From NCBI RefSeq assembly GCF_030849505.1, contig NZ_JAUJFI010000029.1:1-43048 (forward strand): DNA of 43,048 nt, read 5' to 3'. Position 1 is the first letter of the stretch. Each line of letters opens with the position of its first letter. Origin of the DNA: Azospirillum isscasi. Its GTDB lineage: Bacteria > Pseudomonadota > Alphaproteobacteria > Azospirillales > Azospirillaceae. The translations under genes were made by a program, and so were the position numbers. The notes under the pieces were generated by a model. The model did not search any database. It had not been told where the DNA came from and saw only the letters and a program-made list of their open reading frames with translations. Below, piece by piece: positions 8,684-17,114 of the stretch.

Positions 8684-9481
8684 ATGCAGGCACTCGCCCA
8701 TTCCCTGCCGGCCAGCGGCACCGGCTTTCCGGAAGCGGCCGATCAGGCTCCCCATCAGGCGAACGTGACGTGGCTGGTCGCCGAGGAAACCCCGGTGGCG
8801 TTCGAGTACAACGGACGCTCCCACGCCGTGATGATGGCGACGCCCGCCGACCTGGAGGACTTCGCGCTGGGCTTCAGCCTGTGCGAGGAAATCGTCGGCA
8901 GCGCCGCCGACATCGACCGCATCGGCATCCGCACGGTGGAGGACGGCATCGTCCTGTCCATCGCGGCGGACCCGTTGCGTCTTCTGCGCGGCTCGCTGCG
9001 CCGCCGCTCGATGGAGGGGCGGAGCGGCTGTGGCCTGTGCGGGGTGGACAGCCTCGCCAACGCCGTGCGGGAGCCGCCGCGGGTGACGGCGGGCTTCCTC
9101 CCGTCGGTGGGGGCGGTGGCCGCCGCCTTCGCCGCCCTGCCCGACCACCAGCCGATGAATCGCGCCAACAAGTCCCTGCACGCGGCGGCCTGGGCCGGTC
9201 CGGACGGGCGCATCCTGCTGGCGCGCGAGGACGTCGGGCGCCACAACGCGCTGGACAAGCTGGCCGGCGCGCTGGCCCGCGCAGGCGTCGACCCGTCCGG
9301 CGGCTTCGCGGTGATGAGCAGCCGGTGCAGCTTCGAGCTGGTCCAGAAGGCCGCGACCATCGGCATTCCCATGCTCGCCACCATTTCCGCCCCCACGGCG
9401 CTGGCGCTGAAGCTCGCCCGCGCCGCCGGCATGACGCTGGCCGCGCGGGCGCGCGGCACCGGCGTCATGCTGTTCCGTTGA
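8684..9481 (+). CDS. fdhD: Formate dehydrogenase accessory sulfurtransferase FdhD/FdsC
   Basis: The 265-residue protein belongs to the FdhD family, which hands sulfur to the molybdenum cofactor before its insertion into formate dehydrogenase. Family features visible are the CGLCG motif (the conserved sulfurtransferase cysteines, in SGCGLCGVDSL), the ARED-VGRHNALDKLAG segment, and SSRCSFELVQKA near the C-terminus. An in-frame ATG at 8594 would add 30 residues, but these are encoded by the palindromic element. The ATG at 8684 follows CAGGAGA and is preferred. It lies within the fds operon, before fdsD. Rhodobacter fdsC is the equivalent gene. Confidence 0.93.
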   Translation: MQALAHSLPASGTGFPEAADQAPHQANVTWLVAEETPVAFEYNGRSHAVMMATPADLEDFALGFSLCEEIVGSAADIDRIGIRTVEDGIVLSIAADPLRLLRGSLRRRSMEGRSGCGLCGVDSLANAVREPPRVTAGFLPSVGAVAAAFAALPDHQPMNRANKSLHAAAWAGPDGRILLAREDVGRHNALDKLAGALARAGVDPSGGFAVMSSRCSFELVQKAATIGIPMLATISAPTALALKLARAAGMTLAARARGTGVMLFR

Positions 9482-9513
9482 CGAAGAAAACAGCACATTC
9501 CGGGAGCCGACCC

Positions 9514-9744
9514 ATGGACACCACACGCGAAATCATCCGAATGGCGAATCAGATCGCCGGCTATTTCCAGTCCTACCCGCAGGACGAGGCAGTGACCGAG
9601 ACCGCCGGCCACATCCGCACCTTCTGGGAGCCGCGCATGCGCCAGCGCCTGCTGGACCACAGCAGCGCGGGCGGCGAAGGGCTGCACGAGATCGTGACCC
9701 GGGCGGTGGAACGGCTGAGGGTTCCGCCGGTGGGGAGTGCGTGA
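9514..9744 (+). CDS. fdsD: Formate dehydrogenase delta subunit
   Basis: This 76-residue protein starts MDTTREIIRMANQIAGYFQS and carries the FdsD-family pattern: an N-terminal amphipathic helix with IxMANQIAxYF, then a TAGHIRTFWEPRMRQRLLDH stretch. FdsD is a small helical subunit or assembly factor found in NAD-dependent FdsABG formate dehydrogenases. It is the last gene of the operon, 32 bp after fdhD, and its start follows CGGGAGCCGACCC. It is much shorter than the overlapping frame that extends upstream through fdhD, and I chose this start from the family length and conserved MxxxxxIIRMANQIA. Confidence 0.93.
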   Translation: MDTTREIIRMANQIAGYFQSYPQDEAVTETAGHIRTFWEPRMRQRLLDHSSAGGEGLHEIVTRAVERLRVPPVGSA

Positions 9745-9759
9745 AGTTGTAAAGGTCTT

Positions 9760-9809
9760 CCCCCTCCCCGGCCCTCCCCCGCTGACGCAGGGGAGGGTTA
9801 GGGAGGGGG
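9760..9809. terminator. REP-like hairpin, probable terminator region of the fds operon
   Basis: The outer arms CCCCCTCCC (9760-9768) and GGGAGGGGG (9801-9809) and the inner arms CCCTCCCC (9772-9779) and GGGGAGGG (9790-9797) form a double stem. It lies between the ends of two convergent genes (fdsD plus, MarR minus). A close relative is at 11995-12049, so this is also a dispersed repeat. No U-tract follows, so termination is inferred from position. Confidence 0.6.
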
Positions 9810-9818
9810 CAACAGCGC

Positions 9819-10259
9819 TTACGCCGACCGCTTGCTCAGCAACCCGCGCAGCACGCGCGACAGCAGATCCGCAAGTTGGAACTGCTCCGGCCCCGGCAGG
9901 GCCGCGATCACCCCGGCAAAATCCTTCAGCGGGTCGTATTCCAGCAGCGCCAGCGCCTTCGGCGTCGGGTGAAGCTGCACCACGCGGCGGTCTTCCGGCA
10001 CCGGAACGCGCGTCAGAAGCTCCTTCGTCACCAGCACTTCGACCATTTGCGACGCGGCGCCGCGGGTCGTCGCGTGAAAGTCCGCGAAGGCCGATACGGT
10101 CCGCTGGCTGTCGTTGGCACGCGCGAAATAGCGCAGAGCCGTCCACTGCGACGGTTTCAAACCCTGCGTATAGCCCATGCTGTCGGCGATGTGACCGATG
10201 TGCATCATGACTTCGGCGATCGCTTGCGCCGATGCCAGAGACGGGGGGCTTTTCGACAT
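9819..10259 (-). CDS. MarR-family transcriptional regulator
   Basis: The 146-residue protein has the size and layout of a MarR winged-helix dimer: an N-terminal helix, a SQWTALRYFA helix, and a recognition region FADFHATTRGAASQMVEVLVTKELLTRV with the family's wing PVPEDRRVVQLHPTPKAL (residues about 85-105). MarR proteins usually repress their own and a neighbouring operon and release on binding a small phenolic ligand. No transporter or enzyme operon is immediately divergent; rimO, downstream on the plus strand, is the next gene and is an unlikely target. A palindrome at 10331-10343 is a candidate operator. The converging fds operon ends 74 bp away. Confidence 0.88.
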   Translation of the reverse strand: MSKSPPSLASAQAIAEVMMHIGHIADSMGYTQGLKPSQWTALRYFARANDSQRTVSAFADFHATTRGAASQMVEVLVTKELLTRVPVPEDRRVVQLHPTPKALALLEYDPLKDFAGVIAALPGPEQFQLADLLSRVLRGLLSKRSA

Positions 10260-10603
10260 GGCAGCCGGGTCTCGACAGTGGTCAGAGGGAAACGCGCTGA
10301 ACGACCGCAGCCGACAACGAGTCTGTAAGATTTAGAGACTAAACGATCACCAAACTAACATACCCCAGTAGGCGAGTCTACGACTGCCCACCCCCGACGA
10401 CGAGGCGCACACTACGGCATCGGGACGGTAAACGAAACATTGACGTCACGGGTCTTCCGGCACATGGTGTCGCACCCCCCTGCGGCGCCGTCCGGGATAC
10501 CGGAGCGGTGCGGAGACAACGCAGGGCACCTACCACTTCGTGTCGGGGCTGCGCCGCGCGTTTTGTCTGGCGTTGCGCCGCGACTCGCCTATATATGCGC
10601 GCC
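10260..10603. promoter_or_regulatory. Intergenic region between divergent marR-type gene and rimO
   Basis: This 344-bp region holds no convincing coding frame. Near the MarR gene it is AT-rich, with the palindrome at 10331-10343. A second, looser inverted repeat AGTCT (10319-10323) / AGACT (10336-10340) overlaps it. Toward rimO it becomes GC-rich and ends with a TATAT stretch just before the rimO start. I see no stable RNA gene. Confidence 0.45.
10331..10343. promoter_or_regulatory. Palindromic candidate operator of the MarR-type regulator
   Basis: TTTAGAGACTAAA is a perfect 5-bp inverted repeat with a 3-bp spacer, 72 bp upstream of the MarR start. Its length and AT-rich arms are typical of MarR-dimer sites. 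Binding is inferred from location only. Confidence 0.45.
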
Positions 10604-11968
10604 ATGACCAGCACGCCCCCGTCCATTCCCGGTTTCAAGACCAACCCGGCCTCCTCCCCCAAGGTGGGGATCGTCAGCCTGGGCTGCCCCAAGGCGCTCG
10701 TCGATTCCGAGCGCATCCTCACCCGCCTGCGCGCCGAAGGCTACGAGATCTCGCCGTCCTACGACGGCGCGGACGTCGTGCTGGTCAACACCTGCGGCTT
10801 CCTCGATTCCGCGAAGAAGGAGTCGCTGGAGGCCATCGGCGAGGCGATCAAGGAAAACGGCCGGGTCATCGTGACCGGCTGCATGGGCGTGGAATCCGAC
10901 CTGATCCGTCAGGTACACCCCGACGTGCTGGCCGTCACCGGACCCCACCAGTACGAACAGGTGGTCAACGCCGTGCACGACGCCGTGCCGCCGGTCCACG
11001 ACCCCTTCACCGATCTGGTGCCGCCGGAAGGGCTGCGGCTGACCCCGCGCCACTACGCCTATCTGAAGATTTCCGAGGGCTGCAACAACCGCTGCAGCTT
11101 CTGCATCATCCCGTCCCTGCGCGGCGATCTGGTCAGCCGCCCGGTCGCCTCGGTCCTGCGCGAGGCGGAGAAGCTGGCGACCGCCGGCGTGAAGGAGCTG
11201 CTGGTCATCTCCCAGGACACCAGCGCCTACGGCATCGACCGCAAATATGCGGAAGAGGACTGGTACGGGCGCAAGGTGAAGGCCCGCTTCATCGACCTCT
11301 GCCGCGAGCTGGCGAATTTCGACGTCTGGGTGCGCCTGCACTACGTCTACCCCTACCCGCATGTGGACGAGGTGATTCCGCTGATGGCGGAGGGGCGCAT
11401 CCTCCCCTATCTGGACATCCCGTTCCAGCACGCCTCCCCCACCGTCCTGAAGGCGATGCGCCGCCCCGCCGCCCAGGAAAAGCAGCTCGACCGCATCCGG
11501 AAGTGGCGGCAGGAATGCCCGCATCTGGTGCTGCGCTCCACCTTCATCACCGGCTTCCCCGGCGAGACGGAGGAGGATTTTCAGTTCATGCTGGACTGGC
11601 TGAAGGAGGCGCAGCTCGACCGCGTGGGCTGCTTCAAGTACGAGCCGGTGGATGGCGCCACCGCCAACGACCTGCCCGGCGCCGTGCCGGAGGAGGTCAA
11701 GCAGGAGCGCTGGGAGCGTTTCATGGAGACGCAGAAGGCGATCAGCGCCGAGCGGCTCCAGCAGAAGGTCGGCTACACGCTGGGCGTCATCATCGACGAG
11801 GTGGACGAGGAAGGCGCCATCGGGCGCTCCTACGCCGACGCGCCGGAGATCGACGGCAGTGTCTTCCTGAACGGCGAAACGAACGTGAAGCCCGGCGACA
11901 TCGTGGACGTCACCATCGAGCACGCCGACGAATACGACCTCTGGGGTTCCATCGAACGCTCCGAGTGA
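10604..11968 (+). CDS. rimO: Ribosomal protein S12 methylthiotransferase RimO
   Basis: The 454-residue radical-SAM enzyme adds a methylthio group to an aspartate of ribosomal protein S12. The N-terminal MTTase domain has its three cluster cysteines in [18 protein letters not shown] and [17 protein letters not shown] separates RimO from MiaB. The radical-SAM cysteines are C160, C164 and C167 (GCNNRCSFC). A C-terminal TRAM domain (about residues 375-450) binds the substrate. Two ATGs are possible, 10595 and 10604. I prefer 10604; neither has a strong ribosome site. The gene stands alone, and a REP-like hairpin follows. Confidence 0.95.
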   Translation: MTSTPPSIPGFKTNPASSPKVGIVSLGCPKALVDSERILTRLRAEGYEISPSYDGADVVLVNTCGFLDSAKKESLEAIGEAIKENGRVIVTGCMGVESDLIRQVHPDVLAVTGPHQYEQVVNAVHDAVPPVHDPFTDLVPPEGLRLTPRHYAYLKISEGCNNRCSFCIIPSLRGDLVSRPVASVLREAEKLATAGVKELLVISQDTSAYGIDRKYAEEDWYGRKVKARFIDLCRELANFDVWVRLHYVYPYPHVDEVIPLMAEGRILPYLDIPFQHASPTVLKAMRRPAAQEKQLDRIRKWRQECPHLVLRSTFITGFPGETEEDFQFMLDWLKEAQLDRVGCFKYEPVDGATANDLPGAVPEEVKQERWERFMETQKAISAERLQQKVGYTLGVIIDEVDEEGAIGRSYADAPEIDGSVFLNGETNVKPGDIVDVTIEHADEYDLWGSIERSE

Positions 11969-11994
11969 GGGGCTTCGTCACAAGTCCTCGCCTC

Positions 11995-12049
11995 GGCCCC
12001 CACCCCGGCCCTCCTCCGCCGAAGGTGGGGGAGGGTTAGGAAGGGGGCC
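11995..12049. repeat. REP-like hairpin after rimO
   Basis: GGCCCCC (11995-12001) pairs with GGGGGCC (12043-12049). The interior keeps the CCCCGGCCCTCC...GGGGAGGGTTAGG layout seen at 9760-9809, so both are copies of one dispersed palindromic family. It sits 27 bp after the rimO stop and before the converging csaA gene, where it may end transcription. Confidence 0.65.
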
Positions 12050-12107
12050 CAGCGCAACCACCTCCCCAACCCGTCAATGCCCATGCCCCGGCGAATCGGC
12101 CGGGACG

Positions 12108-12443
12108 TCAGAACAGACGCCCGCCGTTCGGGACACCCTGGCCCGGACCGACCAGCACCACCTCCCCGTCCGCGTCGGGCAGGCCCAGGCAGAGAACTTC
12201 GCTGGTGAAGGGGCCGATGCGCTTGGGCGGGAAATTCACCACCCCCAGAATCTGCCGTCCCACCAGCTCGTCCAACGTGTAATGGCGCGTGATCTGGGCG
12301 GAGCTGCGCCGGGTGCCGATTTCCGGCCCGAAATCGACGGTCAGCTTGTAGGCGGGCTTGCGCGCCTCCGGAAAGGACTCCGCCGCGATGATGGTGCCGA
12401 CGCGGACGTCCACCTTCAGGAAATCGTCGTAGCTGATGGTCAC
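12108..12443 (-). CDS. csaA: tRNA-binding domain protein, CsaA-like
   Basis: The 111-residue protein is a stand-alone OB-fold tRNA-binding domain. It starts MTISYDDFLKVDVRVGTIIAAE and contains KPAYKLTVDFG, RRSSAQITRHYTLDELVGRQILGVVNFPPKRIG and ends in GVPNGGRLF, the CsaA/MetRS-beta pattern. CsaA homodimers bind tRNA and have been linked to chaperone and protein-export functions in Bacillus; the role in proteobacteria is unclear. It lies downstream of the phasin gene on the same strand but behind a strong hairpin, so it probably has its own promoter in the 62-bp gap. Confidence 0.88.
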   Translation of the reverse strand: MTISYDDFLKVDVRVGTIIAAESFPEARKPAYKLTVDFGPEIGTRRSSAQITRHYTLDELVGRQILGVVNFPPKRIGPFTSEVLCLGLPDADGEVVLVGPGQGVPNGGRLF

Positions 12444-12504
12444 GGTTCTCTTGTCCCTGCCCGGTTGCGGTCGTTGCGGGCAAGGCTAGCAGTGATGCCT
12501 GAAA

Positions 12505-12539
12505 CGCGAAAGGGCCGCCCTGCTGGGCGGCCCTTCGCG
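12505..12539 (-). terminator. Hairpin terminator after the phasin gene
   Basis: AAGGGCCGCCC (12510-12520) pairs perfectly with GGGCGGCCCTT (12525-12535) around a 4-nt loop. The stem extends through CGCG/CGCG with one bulged A. Read on the minus strand, it lies 24 bp after the phasin stop and is followed by short T runs. This fits a Rho-independent terminator that insulates the abundant phasin transcript from csaA. Confidence 0.75.
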
Positions 12540-12562
12540 GCACTCTCAAACGGACGAGAGGC

Positions 12563-12991
12563 TTACTTCTTGGCGATGGCGGCCTTGACCTCGTCCAGGC
12601 TCTCCGACACGCGCTTGGACAGCACGTCGGCGGCCTCGGTGTTGGACTTGGCGACCAGCTCGGCCAGCTCCTTGATGTTGGAGAGGGCCTTCTCGAAGGC
12701 GACCTTCACCAGCTCGGCCTGCTTGGCGGCCTTCTCTTCCGGCGTGCCGGCGGCGGCGACCTGGTTCACGTAGCTGCCGGCCTCCTCGACGGAGGAGCGG
12801 ACGATCTCGGCCTGACGGCGCAGCACGGCCTGCAGACCCTCGATCGCGAGCTGGTTGGCGGCGGTCACCGCCTCGATGTTCTTGCGCTGGCTCGCCAGGA
12901 TGGACTCGACGTCCAGGCCCGGCACCTTGTACTCGCCCAGCATCTTGGACAGATCGAATTCGAGGAACGGGTTACCGGTCTGCTTGGCCAT
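12563..12991 (-). CDS. phaP: Phasin family protein (polyhydroxyalkanoate granule-associated)
   Basis: The 142-residue protein is almost wholly helical and rich in Ala, Glu and Lys. It has the phasin-2 pattern NPFLEFDLSKMLGEYKVPG, then SQRKNIEAVTAANQLAIEGLQAVLRRQAEIVR and a heptad-rich C-terminal half. Phasins coat the surface of polyhydroxybutyrate granules and are highly expressed during carbon storage. A GTG at 13000 is also in frame, but the ATG at 12991 has GGGGGTGAG upstream and gives the typical MAKQ start. An unusually good promoter and two palindromes precede it, and a strong hairpin follows, as expected for a single-gene, highly expressed unit. Confidence 0.9.
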   Translation of the reverse strand: MAKQTGNPFLEFDLSKMLGEYKVPGLDVESILASQRKNIEAVTAANQLAIEGLQAVLRRQAEIVRSSVEEAGSYVNQVAAAGTPEEKAAKQAELVKVAFEKALSNIKELAELVAKSNTEAADVLSKRVSESLDEVKAAIAKK

Positions 12992-13025
12992 GGTTCTCAC
13001 CCCCGACGAAAGGATTTGGTAGGCA

Positions 13026-13040
13026 TGCTGCGACGCAGCA
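13026..13040. promoter_or_regulatory. PhaR-type palindrome in the phasin leader
   Basis: TGCTGCGACGCAGCA is a perfect odd palindrome containing CTGC-N3-GCAG, the type of motif reported for the polyhydroxyalkanoate repressor PhaR in alphaproteobacteria. It lies just downstream of the predicted transcription start, where a bound repressor would block RNA polymerase. Confidence 0.6.
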
Positions 13041-13053
13041 AACCTGTGGCGCG

Positions 13054-13082
13054 ACTATGCAGATTGCCAAAAAGATAGTCAA
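13054..13082 (-). promoter_or_regulatory. Sigma-70-type promoter of the phasin gene
   Basis: On the minus strand, TTGACT (13082-13077), a 17-bp spacer and CATAGT (13059-13054) form a near-consensus -35/-10 pair. The predicted start is near 13047, giving a leader of about 56 nt before the ATG at 12991. This is the best-formed promoter in the window and agrees with the high expression expected of a phasin. Confidence 0.75.
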
Positions 13083-13089
13083 CGCCCTT

Positions 13090-13100
13090 GTGCGTCGCAC
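13090..13100. promoter_or_regulatory. Second palindrome upstream of the phasin promoter
   Basis: GTGCGTCGCAC shares the TGCGNCGCA core with the leader palindrome at 13026-13040. The two centres are 62 bp apart, close to six helical turns, with the promoter between them. It may be an auxiliary repressor site. Confidence 0.4.
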
Positions 13101-13128
13101 CAGGGGCTACACTGCGTTCCATGGAACC

Positions 13129-13848
13129 TCAACCGGCGGACGCGCCTCCCGGTTCCCCCGCGCCATGCGGCGGCGTCTTTGATTCGGATGGAGAGGGGCG
13201 TCCGGATCTGCGGCGGAATGCCCCAGCCCAGCGCTCCGCCCGCCGCAACTCCGAATCGAGCGCCGCCATGGTCCGCGACAGGTCGGCGGTGTCGTCGGCC
13301 AGAAAGACGCGCATGACCCGCGCCTGAACGGCGCCCAGACCCGCCACGGCCAGCGCGCCGCCGGGCCGGTCGGCCTCGACCCCCGCGGCGCGCAGCATCC
13401 AGGCCATGGACCGCCCGAAATGGCGGGAGAAGGCCAGCGCGGTCAGCGGCTCCCGCCGCAGGTCGCGGACGACGGAGCGCAGCCCGTCCCGGTAGGGAAG
13501 CAGCGCGTCGTAGCGGCGCATCATCACGTCGAACAGCCGGTCGCGGGCGCTCTCCTCCGGTGCGGACGGCGACTCGCCGGCCAGGACGGCGGTGTCGGCG
13601 ACCCGCGACACGGCGGCCAGCACGTCGGAGCGGTCGGGGAAGCGGCGGTAGAAGGCGTCCGGCGGCACTCCCGCGGCCCGCGCGATCTCCATCAGCCCGG
13701 TGTGGCGCCAGCCCTGCCCGGCGGCCAGCCGCATCGCCGCGGCGGCCACCCGCTGGTCCAGCGTGTCGGCACCGCCGGGGTCGCCGGGATCGCCCGTGTC
13801 CGGCGCCTCGGGATCGGTTTTCCAGGGGGTCTCGGCGGTGTCGTCCAT
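13129..13848 (-). CDS. TetR/AcrR-like transcriptional regulator
   Basis: The 239-residue protein has an acidic N-terminal extension and then a helix-turn-helix RVAAAAMRLAAGQGWRHTGLMEIARAAGVPPDAFYRRFPDRSDVLAAV (about residues 32-80), the standard TetR pattern ending in FYRRFPDR. The rest is a helical ligand domain with no recognisable subfamily signature. The frame starts at 13881, but the ATG at 13848 has GAGG 9 nt upstream and is preferred. Alphaproteobacterial COQ9 proteins resemble TetR, but the COQ9 lipid-binding motifs are not visible. The gene follows a membrane glycosyltransferase gene on the same strand, 57 bp away. Confidence 0.75.
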   Translation of the reverse strand: MDDTAETPWKTDPEAPDTGDPGDPGGADTLDQRVAAAAMRLAAGQGWRHTGLMEIARAAGVPPDAFYRRFPDRSDVLAAVSRVADTAVLAGESPSAPEESARDRLFDVMMRRYDALLPYRDGLRSVVRDLRREPLTALAFSRHFGRSMAWMLRAAGVEADRPGGALAVAGLGAVQARVMRVFLADDTADLSRTMAALDSELRRAERWAGAFRRRSGRPSPSESKTPPHGAGEPGGASAG

Positions 13849-13905
13849 GGGGTCGAACCTCGTGGTCAGCCTGTCCCCCATGATGTGGGATGCCCGCGCC
13901 CCGCC

Positions 13906-15537
13906 TCAACCGGGGCGGCAGAAGGGGAAGGGCTCGACCCGCTTCATATAGGTGGGAATCCAGCCGCACTGGCCGGCGGGGTTGGGCAGGCGGATGGCCT
14001 CGATGGCGGGCCAGACCTGGGCGACCACCACCACCAGCGCCACCGTGCCGACGATCCAGCGGCGCGTGCGGGCACGCTCCAGCAGGCCGGGCAGGCGCAG
14101 CAGCACCCAGGCCGCCGCCAGCCCCATCAACGGGTCCGTGTAGGCGGCGTAGGCCCGCTGGAACCCGCGCAGGGAGAACAGCGTCTCCAGCCCCCAGGCG
14201 ACCAGCAGCAGAAGCGCCGCCTGCGCCGCCGCCGCGCGCTCGCCACGGCGCCACAGGACGATGCAGCCGCCGATGATGAACCACTCCGCCACGACGGTCT
14301 GCGGGATGTTGTCGGGGTGAAGGACGATGGTGCGGATCGCCAGCGTGCGCCACAGCCCCTTCGCCAGAAGCATCGCCAGCCCATCGGACAGCACCTGCTC
14401 CTGCCCCTGGAGCGCGGCCTGATGCTTCCAGGTGGTGAAGACGAACATGTGCTCGACCAGGTTGGCGACGGCGATGACGTTCTGCTCGTGCGGGCGCAGC
14501 GTCAGGGCGAGCACGCCGAGCGCCAGCCCCAGCGCGACCGCCGCCATGGCCGCCACCGCGTAGGACGCCCGCACCCGCCACACCGCCGCATAGACGGCCA
14601 TGCCCAGGAAGACCCAGCCGACGATGATCCCCTGATAGACCCCCGACAGACCCCCGCCGACCGGGCGGTAGGGGTAGAGCGACTGGCCGGCGCTGGCGAT
14701 GCCGTGCTGGATCAGCGCCACCGCCGGCAGGGCCGCCATCCCCGCCACCGCCGCCAGCATCCCGGCGGCGATCCAAGGGGGTCCGCCCTCCCCCGCGAAG
14801 CGGCGCCCGAAGGCCAGCGCGATCACCGGGATGCCCATCGCCAGGAAGATCGCCTGGATCTTCGTCACCACCGCCAACCCGGCCAGCAGTCCGGCCAGCC
14901 CGAGAAGCAGCAGGGGCCGCCAGCCCGGCGCGGTGCGGACGGCGACCAGCACCAGAAGAAGCGCCGTCACCACGAAGGAGGCCGACAGCAGGTCGGTGCG
15001 CATCTGCCGCGCCTGGGTGGACAGGCCGATGCCGAAGGCCATCACCACGGCGGCCAGGAAGGCCACCCGCCGGTCCCCCACCAGCGCGCGGACGAGGTTG
15101 GCGTAGATCAGCGCGAAGCCGGTGGTGACGAGGATGGACAGCGCCCGTCCCGCCTCCACCAGATTTTGCCAGGCCGCGGTGTAGGCAGCGGTGTCGGCGG
15201 CGGGCGGCAGGCCGGACAGGGTGATCACCGGCATCAGCCCCAGCGCGTGCAGCAGCCGGTACCACACCTCGATCACCAGAAAATAGGTGTAGCCGGGATG
15301 GTCGAAATACTCCTGCGGCAGGCCCTCGCTGAAGAGAAGCCCGTGATAGGCCAGCACCAGATCCTGGTCGGCGTGCGACCAGTAGGGGGTGCGGAAGCCG
15401 ATCGCCAGGGCCGACGCCACCATCACCGCCGCCAGCGCCGCGCACAGCCCCCACCAGGGCCAGCGGTCCAGCGCTCCGGCGGAGGGATGGAGCATGGCCG
15501 GACGGGGCGGAGCGGCGCTGCGGTCCAGGGATGACAT
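13906..15537 (-). CDS. Membrane glycosyltransferase, GT39/ArnT-like
   Basis: The 543-residue protein has about 12 hydrophobic segments and begins with a polar stretch, then WWGLCAALAAVMVASALAIGF. The first periplasmic loop carries HADQDLVLAYHGLLFSEG, resembling the acidic catalytic loop of C-fold transferases that use lipid-linked sugars (PMT/ArnT/GT39-GT83). A second loop has EYFDHPGYTYFLVIE, with the typical DHPG pattern. The protein probably moves a sugar from a polyprenyl carrier to a lipid or protein in the inner membrane; the acceptor is unknown. I chose the ATG at 15537. The frame upstream of it is the shadow of hflX. It is divergent from hflX and tandem with the TetR gene. Confidence 0.8.
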   Translation of the reverse strand: MSSLDRSAAPPRPAMLHPSAGALDRWPWWGLCAALAAVMVASALAIGFRTPYWSHADQDLVLAYHGLLFSEGLPQEYFDHPGYTYFLVIEVWYRLLHALGLMPVITLSGLPPAADTAAYTAAWQNLVEAGRALSILVTTGFALIYANLVRALVGDRRVAFLAAVVMAFGIGLSTQARQMRTDLLSASFVVTALLLVLVAVRTAPGWRPLLLLGLAGLLAGLAVVTKIQAIFLAMGIPVIALAFGRRFAGEGGPPWIAAGMLAAVAGMAALPAVALIQHGIASAGQSLYPYRPVGGGLSGVYQGIIVGWVFLGMAVYAAVWRVRASYAVAAMAAVALGLALGVLALTLRPHEQNVIAVANLVEHMFVFTTWKHQAALQGQEQVLSDGLAMLLAKGLWRTLAIRTIVLHPDNIPQTVVAEWFIIGGCIVLWRRGERAAAAQAALLLLVAWGLETLFSLRGFQRAYAAYTDPLMGLAAAWVLLRLPGLLERARTRRWIVGTVALVVVVAQVWPAIEAIRLPNPAGQCGWIPTYMKRVEPFPFCRPG

Positions 15538-15664
15538 GATGGGGGTGTCCAGAGATTTCAGGCCACCGGTTTGTGCACGATTCCGGGCGGATTTGGAACC
15601 GCGGCGCCGCCGGGCTGTTTTTTGCGGGCGCACAACTCTTGCTCGAAGGAACGGTGCCCACACG

Positions 15665-17071
15665 ATGCCTGATCCCGACGACCGCCCGCCATCCCGTTCC
15701 ACCGCCTCCGTCTTCCGCAACGCCCAAGGCCACACCGCCGAAGGGGCGGGACCGCCCTCCGCCGGCCGCGCCCTGGTCATCCTGCCCCTTTTGCCGACGC
15801 TTCCGGAGCCGGAGGGCGGCGCGGCGCGCAGCCCGGACGCCCGGCTTGCCGAAGCCATCGCGCTCGCCCAGGCCATCCATCTGGAGGTGCCCCACGCCGA
15901 GGCGGTCCGCGTCGCCCGCCCCGACCCCGCCACCCTGTTCGGGCGCGGCACCGCCGAGCGGATCGGCGGCATGGTGGAGGCCTTCCAAGCCGATCTCGTG
16001 GTGATCGACCACGCGCTGAGCCCGGTGCAGCAGCGCAACCTGGAACGCCAGTGCATGGCCAAGGTGATCGACCGCACCGGCCTGATCCTGGAGATCTTCG
16101 GGGACCGCGCCCGCACCCGCGAGGGCCAGTTGCAGGTCGAACTGGCGGCGCTGACCTACCAGCGGTCGCGGCTGGTGCGCTCCTGGACCCACCTGGAACG
16201 CCAGCGCGGCGGCTTCGGCTTCCTGGGCGGCCCCGGCGAAAGCCAGCTCGAACTCGACCGCCGCCTGATCGCCGAGCGCATCATCCGCCTGAAATCGGAT
16301 CTGGAGGAGGTGCGGCGGACCCGCAAGCTGCACCGCTCCGCCCGCCAGCGCGGCGGGACGCCGATGGTGGCCCTGGTCGGCTACACCAACGCCGGCAAGT
16401 CCACCCTGTTCAACCGCCTGTCCGGCGCCGGGGTGGCCGCCGAGGACATGCTGTTCGCCACGCTGGACCCCACGGTGCGGCGGATCACGCTGTCCTCCGG
16501 CAAGCCTGTCGCCCTGTCGGACACGGTGGGCTTCGTGTCGGACCTGCCGACCCAGCTCGTCGCCGCCTTCCGCGCCACCCTGGAGGAGGTGCAGGCCGCC
16601 GACCTGATCCTGCACGTCCGCGACGTCTCGCACCCCGATGCGGCGGCGCAGAAGGCCGATGTGGATTCGGTGCTGGCGGACCTGGGGATCGACGCCGCCA
16701 ACGACCCGCGCGTGGTCGAGGTTCTGAACAAGACCGACCAGATGCCGGCGACCGCCCGCGGCGCGCTCCACATGCGCCTCGCCAACCAGCGGATGACGGA
16801 GGGAGAGGAGCATGCGGTCGCCGTGTCCGCCCTGACCGGGGAGGGGCTCGACGATCTGCTGGAGCTTCTGGACCGGCGCCTGTCCGCCGGGCGGCAGGTG
16901 CTGGAGTTGAGCGTGACCCTGGCGGACGGGCGCGTCCTGGCGTGGTTGTACGAGCATGGGCAGGTGCTGGACCGCCGGGACGAGGACGGGCAGGCGCATC
17001 TGCATGTGGCCCTGGCCCCCGCCGACGCCGCGCGCTTCGAAAGCCGTTTCGCGGGGCAGGAAAGCCGCTGA
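15665..17071 (+). CDS. hflX: Ribosome-associated GTPase HflX
   Basis: The 468-residue protein has the N-terminal HflX ATP-binding domain ([46 protein letters not shown]), the glycine-rich linker [20 protein letters not shown], and a TRAFAC GTPase domain with G1 GYTNAGKST at 239-247, G3 DTVGF and G4 NKTD. HflX splits stalled or hibernating ribosomes after heat or antibiotic stress. The ATG at 15665 was chosen because the upstream frame is non-coding and the family length is about 430-470. In many proteobacteria hflX follows hfq; here no hfq is adjacent, and the gene upstream is divergent. Confidence 0.94.
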   Translation: MPDPDDRPPSRSTASVFRNAQGHTAEGAGPPSAGRALVILPLLPTLPEPEGGAARSPDARLAEAIALAQAIHLEVPHAEAVRVARPDPATLFGRGTAERIGGMVEAFQADLVVIDHALSPVQQRNLERQCMAKVIDRTGLILEIFGDRARTREGQLQVELAALTYQRSRLVRSWTHLERQRGGFGFLGGPGESQLELDRRLIAERIIRLKSDLEEVRRTRKLHRSARQRGGTPMVALVGYTNAGKSTLFNRLSGAGVAAEDMLFATLDPTVRRITLSSGKPVALSDTVGFVSDLPTQLVAAFRATLEEVQAADLILHVRDVSHPDAAAQKADVDSVLADLGIDAANDPRVVEVLNKTDQMPATARGALHMRLANQRMTEGEEHAVAVSALTGEGLDDLLELLDRRLSAGRQVLELSVTLADGRVLAWLYEHGQVLDRRDEDGQAHLHVALAPADAARFESRFAGQESR

Positions 17072-17114
17072 CGGGGGCTCACCCTGTGTCCTGGTCCGCC
17101 TTTTGGGGCGCTCT

